Counted from the first letter of the stretch, positions 46,762-55,327 are shown. The stretch is 64,000 nucleotides of DNA from Nitricoxidireducens sp046726235 (GCA_046726235.1 JBKPAD010000002.1:186001-250000); one strand, 5' to 3'. Numbers and translations are program-made. Notes: generated by a model from the sequence alone, not told the origin.

Positions 46762-47100
46762 ATGTCAGCCGTCTGCGATCTCTCCCAAGGCAAGTGCAAG
46801 CCCTGCGAAGGTGGCGTGCCGCCGCTCGACGATGCCGCGACCGCCGAAATGCTGAAGCAGCTCGACGGCTGGTCGCTTCAGGGCAAGGTCATCAGCAAGA
46901 CCTGGCGCTTCAAGAATTACCACGAGACCATGGCCTTCGTTAACGCGACGGCATGGGTGTCGCACCGCGAGGACCACCATCCCGACCTGGCCGTCGGCTA
47001 CAACACCTGCACGGTGAGCTACACGACGCACGCCATCGGCGGCCTTTCGGAAAACGACTTCATCTGCGCAGCAAAGCTCGACGCGCTGTTCCGGCTTTGA
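46762..47100 (+). CDS. phhB: Pterin-4a-carbinolamine dehydratase
   Basis: A 112-residue enzyme that regenerates the tetrahydropterin cofactor used by phenylalanine hydroxylase. Diagnostic histidines are in HREDHHPDLAVGYNTC, and FKNYHETMAFV precedes them. An unusual cysteine-bearing start (CDLSQGKCKPCEGG) is shared by many proteobacterial members. No phenylalanine hydroxylase gene is in the window. The stop TGA overlaps the TTG start of rsgA. Confidence 0.93.
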   Translation: MSAVCDLSQGKCKPCEGGVPPLDDAATAEMLKQLDGWSLQGKVISKTWRFKNYHETMAFVNATAWVSHREDHHPDLAVGYNTCTVSYTTHAIGGLSENDFICAAKLDALFRL

Positions 47101-47990
47101 AATTCGAGGGCCGTATCGTCGCCGCCTTCGGACGGCATTACGAAGCGGAGGCAGCCGACGGGAGCCTGTGGCAGGCGATGCCCAAGGCCAAGCGCAGCAT
47201 CTACGCCTGCGGCGACCGCGTCGAACTCGAGGCCGCTGCCCCCGGGCAGGCGCGCATCGCCACCCACCTGCCGCGCACTTCCCTGCTGTATCGCAGCGAT
47301 GCCTTTCGCGAAAAGCTGATCGCGGCGAACACGACCCAGATCGTGCTGGTGGTCGCCACCGAACCGGGCTTCAGCGACGAACTGCTCTCGCGCGCGCTCG
47401 TCGCCGCGGAGCACGAGCGGATTCGTGCCGTCATTGCACTCAACAAGTGCGACCTCGGCGCACAGCTTGCGGCGGCGCGTGCGCAACTGGCGTCGTTCGC
47501 CGCGCTCGGCTACCCGGTGGTGGAACTCAGCGCCCTGGCGAGCGCACAGCCGCTGCTGCCGCTGCTGCACGGGCAGACGTCGGTGCTCGTCGGCCAGTCC
47601 GGCATGGGCAAGTCGACGCTGATCAATGCGCTCGTGCCGGGCGCCGCAGCAGCGACGCGAGAGATCTCGACCGCGCTCGACTCGGGCAAGCACACGACGA
47701 CCCACGCACGCCTCTATCGACTCGACGCCGACTCGGCGATCATCGACAGCCCCGGGTTGCAGGAATTCGGCCTCGCCCACCTGACGCGCGGCGACGTCGA
47801 GAACGCTTTCATCGAGTTTCGTGCCGAAGTCGGCCACTGCCGCTTCCGCGACTGTCGCCACGAAGCCGAGCCCGATTGCGGCATCAAGGCCGCAGTCGCC
47901 GCCGGCCGTGTCGCCGAGCGGCGCCTGCGTCACTTCCTGTCGATCACGTCGAGCCTGTCTAGACCATCCGCGTCGTCGTCCGCAGCTTGA
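47097..47990 (+). CDS. rsgA: Small-subunit ribosome biogenesis GTPase
   Basis: A 297-residue circularly permuted GTPase acting late in 30S assembly. The order is OB fold (about 1-70), G4 ALNKCDL (116), G1 GQSGMGKST (166-174), G3 DSPGLQE, then a zinc domain with GHCRFRDCRH and PDCGI. The start is TTG at 47097, sharing bases with the phhB TGA (TTGA), and gives MKFEGRIVAAFGRHY, the expected N terminus. Its 3' end overlaps the convergent regulator gene by 32 bases. Confidence 0.95.
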   Translation: MKFEGRIVAAFGRHYEAEAADGSLWQAMPKAKRSIYACGDRVELEAAAPGQARIATHLPRTSLLYRSDAFREKLIAANTTQIVLVVATEPGFSDELLSRALVAAEHERIRAVIALNKCDLGAQLAAARAQLASFAALGYPVVELSALASAQPLLPLLHGQTSVLVGQSGMGKSTLINALVPGAAAATREISTALDSGKHTTTHARLYRLDADSAIIDSPGLQEFGLAHLTRGDVENAFIEFRAEVGHCRFRDCRHEAEPDCGIKAAVAAGRVAERRLRHFLSITSSLSRPSASSSAA

Positions 47991-48744
47991 TCGGCCCCGC
48001 TTCCTCCTCGATGCGCTCGTGCGGCAGCAGCCGGTCGTACTCGCGCTTGACCACCCCGTAGCATTCGCAGACGCGCTCCTCCAGGCCCGGCCGATCGACG
48101 ACCGTGATGTGGCCGCGCTTGTAGGTGATCAATCCCGCCGCCTGCAGCTTGCCCGCGACGATGGCGACGCCCTCGCGGCGCACGCCCAGCATGTTGGCGA
48201 TCAGCTCCTGGGTCATGTTCAGCTGGTTGGTCGGCAGGCGGTCGATGCACAGCAGCAGCCAGCGGCACAACTGCTGGTCGACCGAATGGTGCCGATTGCA
48301 GGCCGCGGTCTGCGTCGTCTGCGTGATCACCGCCTGCGTGTAGCGCAGCAACAGCTTCTGCAGCGCGCCGACGCGGCGCCCGCCCGAGCGGTTGAATTCC
48401 TCCTTGATGACCGAAGCCCGCATGCGGAAGCCGTGTCCGGTGCTCTGGACCACCGCGCGATTGGGCATGGTCTCGCCGCCCATGAAGAGGTGGATGCCGA
48501 CGATGCCTTCCTTGCCGACGACGGCGATCTCCGCCGAGGCGCCGTTCTCCATCACGTATAGCAACGATACGATGCTGGTGATCGGGAAGTAGACGTACTG
48601 AAGCTTGTCGCCCGACTCGTAGAGCGTGTCGCCGAGCGTCATGTTGACGAGTTCCAGTTGCGGCTCGATGCGCTGGAAGACCGACGCAGGCAGGGCCGCG
48701 AGCAGGCCGTTCTGCATCGGGGAATGCAGGGTCGGTTGCTTCAT
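47959..48744 (-). CDS. Crp/Fnr-family transcription regulator
   Basis: A 261-residue regulator, read from the ATG with GGGGAG upstream; an ATG 22 codons earlier is less supported. The effector domain is cNMP-like (LGDTLYESGDKLQYVYFPITSIVSLL) but lacks the FNR N-terminal cysteines and clear cAMP contacts, so its signal is unknown. The C-terminal winged helix contains MTQELIANMLGVRREGVAIVAGKLQ. It lies beside the phasin genes and could regulate them; that is inference from location. Confidence 0.85.
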   Translation of the reverse strand: MKQPTLHSPMQNGLLAALPASVFQRIEPQLELVNMTLGDTLYESGDKLQYVYFPITSIVSLLYVMENGASAEIAVVGKEGIVGIHLFMGGETMPNRAVVQSTGHGFRMRASVIKEEFNRSGGRRVGALQKLLLRYTQAVITQTTQTAACNRHHSVDQQLCRWLLLCIDRLPTNQLNMTQELIANMLGVRREGVAIVAGKLQAAGLITYKRGHITVVDRPGLEERVCECYGVVKREYDRLLPHERIEEEAGPIKLRTTTRMV

Positions 48745-48909
48745 GGCGACGCTCCCCTGCCCAAGGGGCCGGATCGGGCTCGCGGTGCTTGCGCTTTCAT
48801 CGGTTGCCATTTGCGTACGCTGGGTTGATCGCCCGTTGCGGGCAATGGCATGCAGATTGGCAAAGCCGCCGTCCGCGGTCGGTGCGCTCGTGCACTCACG
48901 GCAACTCTT

Positions 48910-49224
48910 TCAGTCACCCGGCGTACGCCGGTCGGGAAAGTTGATGATGACCGAGCGCAGGCGCCGGCTCGCCGTGCGGCGCCGTCCGGTCAGAGGCTCG
49001 GCATCGGAAGCGAGCGCGTCAGGCAGGGCTCCGCCGATGATTTGCTCGGCCGATCGCTGCACCGACTCCAGCAGGTGCGCCCATTCGCGCGCGGCATGGA
49101 TCGCGGCCGTGATCTGCAGCTCGAGCCAGCGCTGCTGGAAGGCGACGCCCAGCCCGCCGAGCCGCATCAGTGTAGTCGCGGCCAGCACGTAGTCGCGTTC
49201 CGGCGTTGCGGTGCGAAAAAGCAT
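48910..49224 (-). CDS. Small hypothetical helical protein at the phasin locus
   Basis: A 104-residue protein from an ATG with GGAGAT upstream. I do not recognise it. Residues 10-62 form a hydrophobic, amphipathic helical stretch (LMRLGGLGVAFQQRWLELQ, then AREWAHLLESVQRSAEQII), reminiscent of a phasin, followed by a basic tail rich in Arg (TGRRRTASRRLR). There is no signal peptide or membrane span. It is divergent from the first phasin gene, and between them is an inverted repeat. A role on PHA granules is possible but unproven. Confidence 0.6.
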   Translation of the reverse strand: MLFRTATPERDYVLAATTLMRLGGLGVAFQQRWLELQITAAIHAAREWAHLLESVQRSAEQIIGGALPDALASDAEPLTGRRRTASRRLRSVIINFPDRRTPGD

Positions 49225-49257
49225 TGGCGATCTCCGTTTGGTTGACTCGCCTACCTT

Positions 49258-49338
49258 GCGCTTCGTCTCTCCAAATTTCAACCGCGGCGCGTTCCCAACT
49301 ATCGAGGTCGCGCCATCGCACAGAAGGAGACGAAGCGC
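49258..49338. promoter_or_regulatory. 12-base inverted repeat upstream of phasin genes
   Basis: GCGCTTCGTCTC at 49258-49269 and GAGACGAAGCGC at 49327-49338 are exact reverse complements separated by 57 bases. They lie in the divergent spacer between the small hypothetical gene and the first phasin. The spacing is long for a terminator, and it ends about 100 bases before the phasin start, so a paired operator or RNA structure is possible. The regulator could be the neighbouring Crp/Fnr protein or a PhaR homologue elsewhere; both are inference. Confidence 0.5.
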
Positions 49339-49440
49339 GGTGTTAACGTCGCCGCCGTGGACCGTCGGGATTCGCCGGGTGGGCGAGGTTCACCCTCGAC
49401 GGTAGCAAACCATCCCTTGAACAAGCACGGAGGACGGGTT

Positions 49441-49977
49441 GTGCTGCAGAACAAGGATCAGATGCTGGAAATGTGGCGTGCCGCCGCGAGGTCGGCGAAT
49501 GCAGTCGCCAACACCCTGCTCTCTGGAACGCAACGAATGCTCGAAAGGCAGGCGGAAATTTCGCGGGAGATGTCGGGCGAGTGTGCCGAAGCCGCGAAGC
49601 AGATCGAAACCGCCGCAGACGTGCAGGACTTGCTTGTCGTCCAGGGCCGGCTGGCTCGCGCGCAAATAGAGAAGACCACGAACTGGTGGGCGGCGCTCTA
49701 TGTCGAGATCGGCATCGGGCAGAAGGAATTGCTGAGGAACGCGCAAGCGTCCGCACAGGCATTCGCCGAAAGTCTCAGCCACATGCTCGACCGCGTCGCC
49801 CCCGCGCCGGGTACCGAGCCCGTCATGTCGGCGATGAAGCTGGTGGTCGACGCCACGCGCTCGTCCTACGCGGCGAGTACCGAGACAGGGACGACCGAGG
49901 TTTCGCCGCGCATGCCTGCAGAGCCTCGGCAGCCGTCAGCCGGCAAGGGCGGCGGCACCCGCCAGGCGTCGGGATAG
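49441..49977 (+). CDS. Phasin family protein
   Basis: A 178-residue, mainly helical protein starting at GTG with GGAGG seven bases upstream. Phasins coat polyhydroxyalkanoate granules and control their size. Supporting features are the alpha-helical, alanine-rich middle (WRAAARSANAVANTLL, AKQIETAADVQDLLVVQG, NAQASAQAFAESLSHMLD) and the adjacent second phasin and thiolase. The tail after residue 145 is disordered and Pro/Gly-rich. An upstream in-frame ATG would add 28 residues unlike a phasin. Confidence 0.78.
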   Translation: MLQNKDQMLEMWRAAARSANAVANTLLSGTQRMLERQAEISREMSGECAEAAKQIETAADVQDLLVVQGRLARAQIEKTTNWWAALYVEIGIGQKELLRNAQASAQAFAESLSHMLDRVAPAPGTEPVMSAMKLVVDATRSSYAASTETGTTEVSPRMPAEPRQPSAGKGGGTRQASG

Positions 49978-50048
49978 GCGCAACTTTTTCCCCTGCGGAA
50001 GCCTCGCGCTTACGCAGGCCACGCAAGAACTGATGAAGGGAATCAACC

Positions 50049-50528
50049 ATGAACGAAGAACTTCGCAATACGGCTGAGGCAGGCGGCAACCACGCGGTGG
50101 ACGCTTTCCGCGACATGGCGCGCATCTGGCTGACCAGCGCAGAGCGGTTTTCGGCGCTGAACATCGGCGCCGCGCGCGACGCCGTGGAGGACCAGACCAC
50201 GCTTGCCCGGGCAATGCTCGGCATCCGGGCCCCCGAAGAGGCCGGCGACGTCGGCAACACCTTCGCGCAACCGATGATGGAGAAGGCGATCAACTATTCG
50301 CGCGGCGCGTGGGAGATTTTTACCGAGACCCAGTCCCAGATCGCCAGGCTCGTGATGTCGCAGATGCCGGCCGGCGGCGGACGTCTGCCGATGCCGTTCG
50401 ACTGGAACGCCGCGCTAGAACTGTTCCGCACCAGCGCGCGACAGTTCTCCGACATGGCGGCGCAAAACATGACGAACGCCGCCGACACCGCTGCGGCTGC
50501 GGGCCAGAGCATGAAGAAGACGGCCTGA
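50049..50528 (+). CDS. Phasin family protein (second copy)
   Basis: A 159-residue phasin-like protein with the family's regular helices: AFRDMARIWLTSAERFSALN, then NYSRGAWEIFTETQSQIARL, then FRTSARQFSDMAAQNM. It ends in the Ala/Lys-rich tail GQSMKKTA typical of PHA-granule proteins. It lies 71 bases after the first phasin, with an AAGGGAA site. The two differ too much in sequence to be recent duplicates. Confidence 0.82.
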   Translation: MNEELRNTAEAGGNHAVDAFRDMARIWLTSAERFSALNIGAARDAVEDQTTLARAMLGIRAPEEAGDVGNTFAQPMMEKAINYSRGAWEIFTETQSQIARLVMSQMPAGGGRLPMPFDWNAALELFRTSARQFSDMAAQNMTNAADTAAAAGQSMKKTA

Positions 50529-50545
50529 GAGCGACCGAAGAAAAA

Positions 50546-50567
50546 GGCCCGCGGTCTCCCGCGGGCC
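50546..50567 (-). terminator. Intrinsic terminator of the thiolase gene
   Basis: GGCCCGCGG, loop TCTC, CCGCGGGCC form a perfect nine-pair GC stem. On the minus strand it is followed by five U residues (AAAAA at 50541-50545 on the plus strand), so it ends the leftward thiolase transcript. The stem may also help stop the rightward phasin transcript. Confidence 0.85.
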
Positions 50568-50587
50568 TCGTACTGCGGACAGCAGCG

Positions 50588-51772
50588 TCAGATGCGTTCG
50601 TAGATGGTCGTGATGCCCTGACCGCCGCCGATGCACATCGTCGCCATGCCGTAACGGACGTTCGTCCGCTGCATTTCATGCAGCAGCTTGGTGACGATGA
50701 CCGCGCCGGTGGCGCCGACCGGGTGGCCGAGGGCGATGGCGCCGCCGTTGACGTTGGTCTTGGCCGGATCGAGGCCGAGGCCGCGTTGCACCGTGAGCGA
50801 CTGCACGGCGAAGGCTTCGTTCGACTCGATGAGGTCGATCTGGTCGAGCTTGAGGCCGGCCTTCTGCAGCGCGAGCTTGGACGAGGGGATCGGGCCTTCG
50901 CCCATGACATCGTTCGGCACGCCGGCGATCGCGTAGGCGACGAGGCGCGCGATCGGCTTGTGTCCGGCGGCCGCGGCCTTGGCGGCATCCGCGAGCACCA
51001 GGAAAGCGGCGGCGTCGTTGATGCCCGAGGCATTGCCGGCGGTAACGCTGCCGTCCTTCTTGAATGCCGGCTTCATCTTCGCCAGGGATTCCATCGTCGT
51101 GCCGGCCTTCGGATGCTCGTCGGTATCGAACACGACGTCGCCCTTGCGCGTCTGGAAGGTGATCGGGACGATCTGCGACTTGAAGCGGCCTTCGGCGATC
51201 GCCGCGACGGCGCGCTTCTGCGACTCGACGGCGAAGGCGTCCTGCTCCTCGCGCGTGATGCCGAACTTGGTGGCCAGGTTCTCGGCGGTGATGCCCATGT
51301 GGCCGACGCCGAACGGATCGGTCAGCACCGAGACCATCATGTCGATCGCCTTGGTGTCGCCCATGCGCGCGCCCGAGCGCAGCGCCGGCAGCAAGTAGCC
51401 GCCGCGCGACATCACTTCCACGCCGCCGGCCAGCGCGAAGTCGGCATCGCCGAGCATGATCGCCTGCGCGGAGTTGACGATGGCCTGCTGCGACGAGCCG
51501 CAAAGGCGGTTGACGGCGAAGGCGACGGAATCCATCGACATGCCGCCGAGGATGGTGGCGACGCGCGCGACATAGGCGTAGCGCGTTTCGGTCGGGATGC
51601 AGTTGCCGACGGTGGCGAAAGTCACTTGCTTGGGATCGACGCCGGAACGCGCGATCGCTTCCTTGACGACATGGCCGCCGAGTTCGGCCGGCTCGATGTC
51701 CTTGAGGGAACCGTTGAAGGTACCGACGGCACTGCGCACTGCGCTGAGGACTACGACATCTCTTTGGGTCAT
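50588..51772 (-). CDS. Acetyl-CoA C-acyltransferase (beta-ketothiolase)
   Basis: A 394-residue thiolase that condenses two acyl-CoA molecules into a 3-ketoacyl-CoA, the first step of PHA synthesis. The nucleophile Cys91 is in NRLCGSSQQAIVN, His in GGAIALGHPVGATGA and the second cysteine in CIGGGQG; NEAFAV is also present. It resembles BktB/PhaA. Next to two phasins a PHA role is likely, but ketoacyl degradation cannot be excluded, and phaB and phaC are not in the window. Confidence 0.88.
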   Translation of the reverse strand: MTQRDVVVLSAVRSAVGTFNGSLKDIEPAELGGHVVKEAIARSGVDPKQVTFATVGNCIPTETRYAYVARVATILGGMSMDSVAFAVNRLCGSSQQAIVNSAQAIMLGDADFALAGGVEVMSRGGYLLPALRSGARMGDTKAIDMMVSVLTDPFGVGHMGITAENLATKFGITREEQDAFAVESQKRAVAAIAEGRFKSQIVPITFQTRKGDVVFDTDEHPKAGTTMESLAKMKPAFKKDGSVTAGNASGINDAAAFLVLADAAKAAAAGHKPIARLVAYAIAGVPNDVMGEGPIPSSKLALQKAGLKLDQIDLIESNEAFAVQSLTVQRGLGLDPAKTNVNGGAIALGHPVGATGAVIVTKLLHEMQRTNVRYGMATMCIGGGQGITTIYERI

Positions 51773-51799
51773 TTTTATTCCACTCCTGTAAAAAATTCG

Positions 51800-52717
51800 T
51801 TACGCCCAGCTGGCAATCCACAGCAGTGCCAGCAGCAGCAAACCGAGCACGAGCGTGCGCCAGACCAGCCCGATCGTGCTCTGCATGAAATCCGCATCGG
51901 CGTCGTCGCCGAGGCCGAGTTCCGGCCGGTCGGCAGCATCGCCGTCCATGCGCAACGGCATGCCGAGACGCACGCCGAGCGCCCCAGCACCGCTCGCCAG
52001 CAGGATGCCGGCGGAAGGCTCGGGCCAGCGCTGCGCCTGGTTGCGCCAGCAGTAGACGGCATCCTCGAAATCGCCGACCACGGCGAAGGCCAGCGCCGTC
52101 GCACGCACCGGCAACCAATCGAGCGCCGTGAAGGCCTGCGCCGCGAAGGCGCCGAAGCTGCCGAATTCGACGTCGCGCCGCTCGCTCCACTGGCGGTCGA
52201 AGGCGAGCGCGAGCCGATACAGCAGCGCACCGGCGGGGCCGAGCAGCACGAACCAGAACAGCGGCGCGAATACATGCCGATGCGAACAGGTCAGCGCCTG
52301 CTCGATCGCCAGCCGCGCGACCTCCCCGGAGCCGAGCTGTTCCGTCGCCTGGCCGCGCCACTCGCCGAGCAACTGGCGGGCGCGATCGAGTTCGCCCATG
52401 CGCAGCGCCAGATGTATGTCGGTGAAGTAATGGCTGAACTGCCGGAAGCCCATCGTCAGGTACAGGGCGCCGACGCTCAGCGCCAGATAGAGCAGGTCGG
52501 CGTCGAGATACAGCAGGACGCCCTGCACGACCAGCACGACCAGCGCAGGCACCGCGGCGCCGAGCAGCCAGGCTGCAAGCCCCTGGTGCGCCTCGCCGGC
52601 GTTGAAACGCGCCTCGAGCAGCGCGCCGAAGCTGCGCAGGAGCTCGCCGACGCGAACCGCGGGCAACGGTTTCGCCTGGTCGATGGCAAGCACCAGAAGG
52701 ATCGCAAACAGGGTCAT
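51800..52717 (-). CDS. CobD/CbiB-family membrane protein
   Basis: A 305-residue protein with four to five hydrophobic spans, resembling the CobD/CbiB and AmpE group. Motifs include FAILLVLAIDQAKPLP at the start and LDWLPVRATALAFAVVGDFEDAV in the middle. The true CobD makes adenosylcobinamide phosphate, but no cobalamin genes are near, so a metabolic role is not assigned. The ATG at 52717 was chosen over an in-frame GTG 11 codons upstream; neither ribosome site is strong. It lies 27 bases upstream of the thiolase. Confidence 0.68.
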   Translation of the reverse strand: MTLFAILLVLAIDQAKPLPAVRVGELLRSFGALLEARFNAGEAHQGLAAWLLGAAVPALVVLVVQGVLLYLDADLLYLALSVGALYLTMGFRQFSHYFTDIHLALRMGELDRARQLLGEWRGQATEQLGSGEVARLAIEQALTCSHRHVFAPLFWFVLLGPAGALLYRLALAFDRQWSERRDVEFGSFGAFAAQAFTALDWLPVRATALAFAVVGDFEDAVYCWRNQAQRWPEPSAGILLASGAGALGVRLGMPLRMDGDAADRPELGLGDDADADFMQSTIGLVWRTLVLGLLLLALLWIASWA

Positions 52718-52786
52718 GACAATAGGGGAATTGCTGCGTCGCAGCGACACGATACCACGGCCTCGCGCAGCGGTGGTGAGGCCGAT

Positions 52787-53386
52787 CTAGCTTGCATCTT
52801 CACCGGCGAGGAAGCGCTGCAGGCTCACCAGCATGCCGGCCGTCGCGCCCCAGATGTAGTAGCCCTTCCACGGCATCGCCCAGTACTCGCGCAGGGCGCC
52901 GCGATACTCGACGGACTCGCGGCGCCGGTTCGCCGGATCGAGCAGGAAGTCGAGCGGCGGCTCGAATGCTTCGGCCACCTCGAAATCATCGAGCCGCAGG
53001 TTGAGCGGCGGCGTCACCAGCCCGACCACCGGCGTGATGCGGAATCCCGTGGTCGTCAGGTAGGTCGGCAGGCACCCGAGCACCTCCACTTGCGCCGGAT
53101 CGACGCCGACTTCCTCCTGCGCCTCGCGCAGGGCCGTGAATACGGGATCGGGGTCCCCGGCCTCGCACCGGCCGCCGGGGAAGCTGACCTGGCCCGCGTG
53201 GTCGCGCAAATGCGCCGTGCGTTGCGTCAGCAGCATCGTCATGCCGCTCTCTCTCGCCACGATGGGGATCAGGACGGCGGCGGGAATCAGCGGCTCCGCC
53301 GGCAGGTCGCCCTCGACCACCGACTGCACGGCGCCGCCGGCTGCCCGGACGAAGCACTCGCGGATGGCAGCGACCGTCGGCATCAT
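52787..53386 (-). CDS. Nudix hydrolase, probable CoA pyrophosphatase (NudL)
   Basis: A 199-residue Nudix enzyme. The box runs from GGRCEAGDPDP through REAQEEVGV at about 71-94. Just before it, LLTQRTAHLRDHAGQVSFPGG carries the UPF0035 signature specific to coenzyme A pyrophosphatases, so CoA is the probable substrate. It is seven bases upstream-adjacent to the aspartic protease on the same strand. A role in clearing oxidised CoA is known for the family. Confidence 0.9.
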   Translation of the reverse strand: MMPTVAAIRECFVRAAGGAVQSVVEGDLPAEPLIPAAVLIPIVARESGMTMLLTQRTAHLRDHAGQVSFPGGRCEAGDPDPVFTALREAQEEVGVDPAQVEVLGCLPTYLTTTGFRITPVVGLVTPPLNLRLDDFEVAEAFEPPLDFLLDPANRRRESVEYRGALREYWAMPWKGYYIWGATAGMLVSLQRFLAGEDAS

Positions 53387-53393
53387 CGGCGAC

Positions 53394-54056
53394 TCAATAA
53401 CGCTTCTTCAGCGTCATCGTGTCGCCGTCGCGCTTCATTTCGAGGCGGTTGAGGAAACTCATGCCGAGCAGCGTGATCGGCATGTTGCCTTCGGAGACGC
53501 TGACTTCGACTTCATGCAGCGTGATGTCGCCGAGGCGCACGGTGTTGCCGGGTATCCGCCAGCTGCGGATCACGCCGTTGGCCGTCGAGGTGGCGCCGGG
53601 TTGCCCTTTGTTGCGGTAATCGATGCCGGCACGCGCGGCGTCGTTGGCGTTGAGGGCGACGAAGGTGGCCCCGGTATCGACCATGAAGCGCATCGGCGCG
53701 CCGTTGACGCTGCCGCTGGCGAAGAACTGGCCGCGGCTGTCGCCGGTGAGCGTCACGGTCGCGGCGCCGCTGCCCGAACCGCTGCTCGAGACGGCATGCT
53801 CGCCGAGCACCAGGCGCTGCTTCTTGCCGTCGATCTCGACCACCGCGACGCCGCTCTCGACGCCGACGAGCTTCACGCCCTCCGCGGTCTTCGCGCCTAC
53901 CGTCAGCGTGCGCGGATTGCCGCCGTTGACCACCAGCACCGCGCGCCCGGGCAACAAGCCCGCCAGCGCCACGTCCGTCGCGCCGGCCGCTCCGGCGAAG
54001 GCCGCGAGGAGCAGCAGGCTAGAATGCCGGAGTGTCGTAGCCGAGAAAGATGTCAT
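53394..54056 (-). CDS. Retropepsin-like aspartic protease, secreted
   Basis: A 220-residue protein with a signal peptide ending near AGA-TD (about residue 26), then an N-terminal beta domain and a C-terminal retropepsin fold. The catalytic Asp127 is in FMVDTGATFVALN, and the late LLGMSFLNRLE is the usual psi-loop motif. Proteins of this family (TIGR02281-like) work as dimers; substrates are unknown. Its ATG shares two bases with the divergent amidotransferase ATG, which is unusual. Confidence 0.87.
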   Translation of the reverse strand: MTSFSATTLRHSSLLLLAAFAGAAGATDVALAGLLPGRAVLVVNGGNPRTLTVGAKTAEGVKLVGVESGVAVVEIDGKKQRLVLGEHAVSSSGSGSGAATVTLTGDSRGQFFASGSVNGAPMRFMVDTGATFVALNANDAARAGIDYRNKGQPGATSTANGVIRSWRIPGNTVRLGDITLHEVEVSVSEGNMPITLLGMSFLNRLEMKRDGDTMTLKKRY

Positions 54057-54753
54057 GAAAGCCGTTGCGATTTTTCGTCACAGCCCCGGTGAAGGTCCGG
54101 GCTATTTTGCCACATTCCTCGAGGCCCATTCCCGGCCCTGGCAGTTGATCCGGATCGATGAAGGCGATGCGCTGCCCGCTTCCGCGGCGGGTTTCGCGGG
54201 CCTCTGCTTCATGGGCGGTCCGATGAGCGTCAACGACGACCTGCCCTGGATCGAGCCGGTGCTGGCGCTGATTCGCGACGCCGTCGAACGAGGCATCCCC
54301 GTCATCGGCCACTGCCTCGGCGGGCAACTGATGAGCAAGGCGCTCGGCGGCCGGGTGACGAAGAACCCGGTCAAGGAAATCGGCTGGGGCCGCGTCGAGG
54401 CCACCAGCGCAGCCGCCCGCGACTGGCTCGGCGACATGGAAGCCTTCGATGCCTTCCATTGGCACGGCGAGACGTTCAGCGTGCCGGATGGCGCAGATCG
54501 CATCCTCGCCAGCGCCTACTGCGAGAACCAGGCCTTCGTGCTCGGCCCGCATCTCGGCATGCAGTGCCACGTCGAGATGACCGAGGCGATGATCCGCCTC
54601 TGGAACCGCCAGTGGGCAGAGGAAAGCGCGGTAGCGAGCACCTCGATGCAAACGCCCGAGCAGATGTACGACCGGATCGAGGAACGCATCACAGCGATGC
54701 GTCGCGCCGCCGACCGGCTCTACACGAAGTGGATCGGCGGGCTGAAAGACTAG
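54055..54753 (+). CDS. Class I glutamine amidotransferase-like protein
   Basis: A 232-residue stand-alone GATase1 domain. The nucleophile Cys87 is in IGHCLGGQLMSKALGG, and the His/Glu dyad is in GMQCHVEMTEAM. The family (GuaA-N-like, YP-type) removes ammonia from glutamine or gamma-glutamyl compounds; the partner is not encoded nearby. The opening MKAVAIFRHSPGEGPGYFATFL is conserved among relatives. It ends three bases before the convergent yajQ gene. Confidence 0.85.
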   Translation: MKAVAIFRHSPGEGPGYFATFLEAHSRPWQLIRIDEGDALPASAAGFAGLCFMGGPMSVNDDLPWIEPVLALIRDAVERGIPVIGHCLGGQLMSKALGGRVTKNPVKEIGWGRVEATSAAARDWLGDMEAFDAFHWHGETFSVPDGADRILASAYCENQAFVLGPHLGMQCHVEMTEAMIRLWNRQWAEESAVASTSMQTPEQMYDRIEERITAMRRAADRLYTKWIGGLKD

Positions 54754-54756
54754 GGC

Positions 54757-55251
54757 TCAGTCGCGGAAGTTGCCGAACTGCAGCGGATAGTCGGCGACTT
54801 CCTTCTTCACCAGCGCGATGGCTTCCTGCAGCAGGTCGCGCTTGGCGCCGGTGACGCGCACGGCGTCGCCCTGGATGGCGGCCTGGACCTTGAGCTTGCT
54901 GTCCTTGATCAGCTTGACGACCTTCTTGGCCAGTTCCTGCTCGATGCCGACCTTGATCTTGAGCTCCTGCTTGGCCTTGTTGCCCGAGACCGTCTGGATG
55001 GCGCCCGCGTCGAGGCGCTTGGTGCTCTCGCGCTCCTTCTTTTCCATCTCGGGAAACAGGATGTCCTTGACCTGGCTGAGCTGGAACTCGGAATCCCCGT
55101 AGACCGTGATGGTCTTGTCCTTCTCGTTGAGCTCGGCGCGCGCCGACGTGCCCTTGAAGTCGTAGCGGTTGCCGATGTGGCGGCCGGCGACGTCGACGGC
55201 GTTCTTCAGTGCGACCATATCGGCTTCGGACGTGATGTCGAATGACGGCAT
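54757..55251 (-). CDS. yajQ: YajQ-family nucleotide-binding protein
   Basis: A 164-residue protein with the complete YajQ pattern: MPSFDITSEADMVALKNAV, GNRYDFKGTSA and the KVKAAIQGD-like segment KVQAAIQGDAVRVTGAKRDLLQ. Members bind cyclic di-GMP or other nucleotides and interact with transcription factors in some species. It is a single gene between the amidotransferase and the Mut7-C protein. Confidence 0.95.
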   Translation of the reverse strand: MPSFDITSEADMVALKNAVDVAGRHIGNRYDFKGTSARAELNEKDKTITVYGDSEFQLSQVKDILFPEMEKKERESTKRLDAGAIQTVSGNKAKQELKIKVGIEQELAKKVVKLIKDSKLKVQAAIQGDAVRVTGAKRDLLQEAIALVKKEVADYPLQFGNFRD

Positions 55252-55327
55252 GAGGCTATCTCCTGTAACGATGCGGCGATTATCGCAGACCCGTTGCGGC
55301 CTTGGCTAGCGCAGGGACCCGCACGTC

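Noticed and set aside
51800..52717. Cobalamin biosynthesis cobD
   Set aside because: It resembles the CobD/CbiB family but no other cobalamin gene or B12 riboswitch is near, so the gene symbol was withheld.
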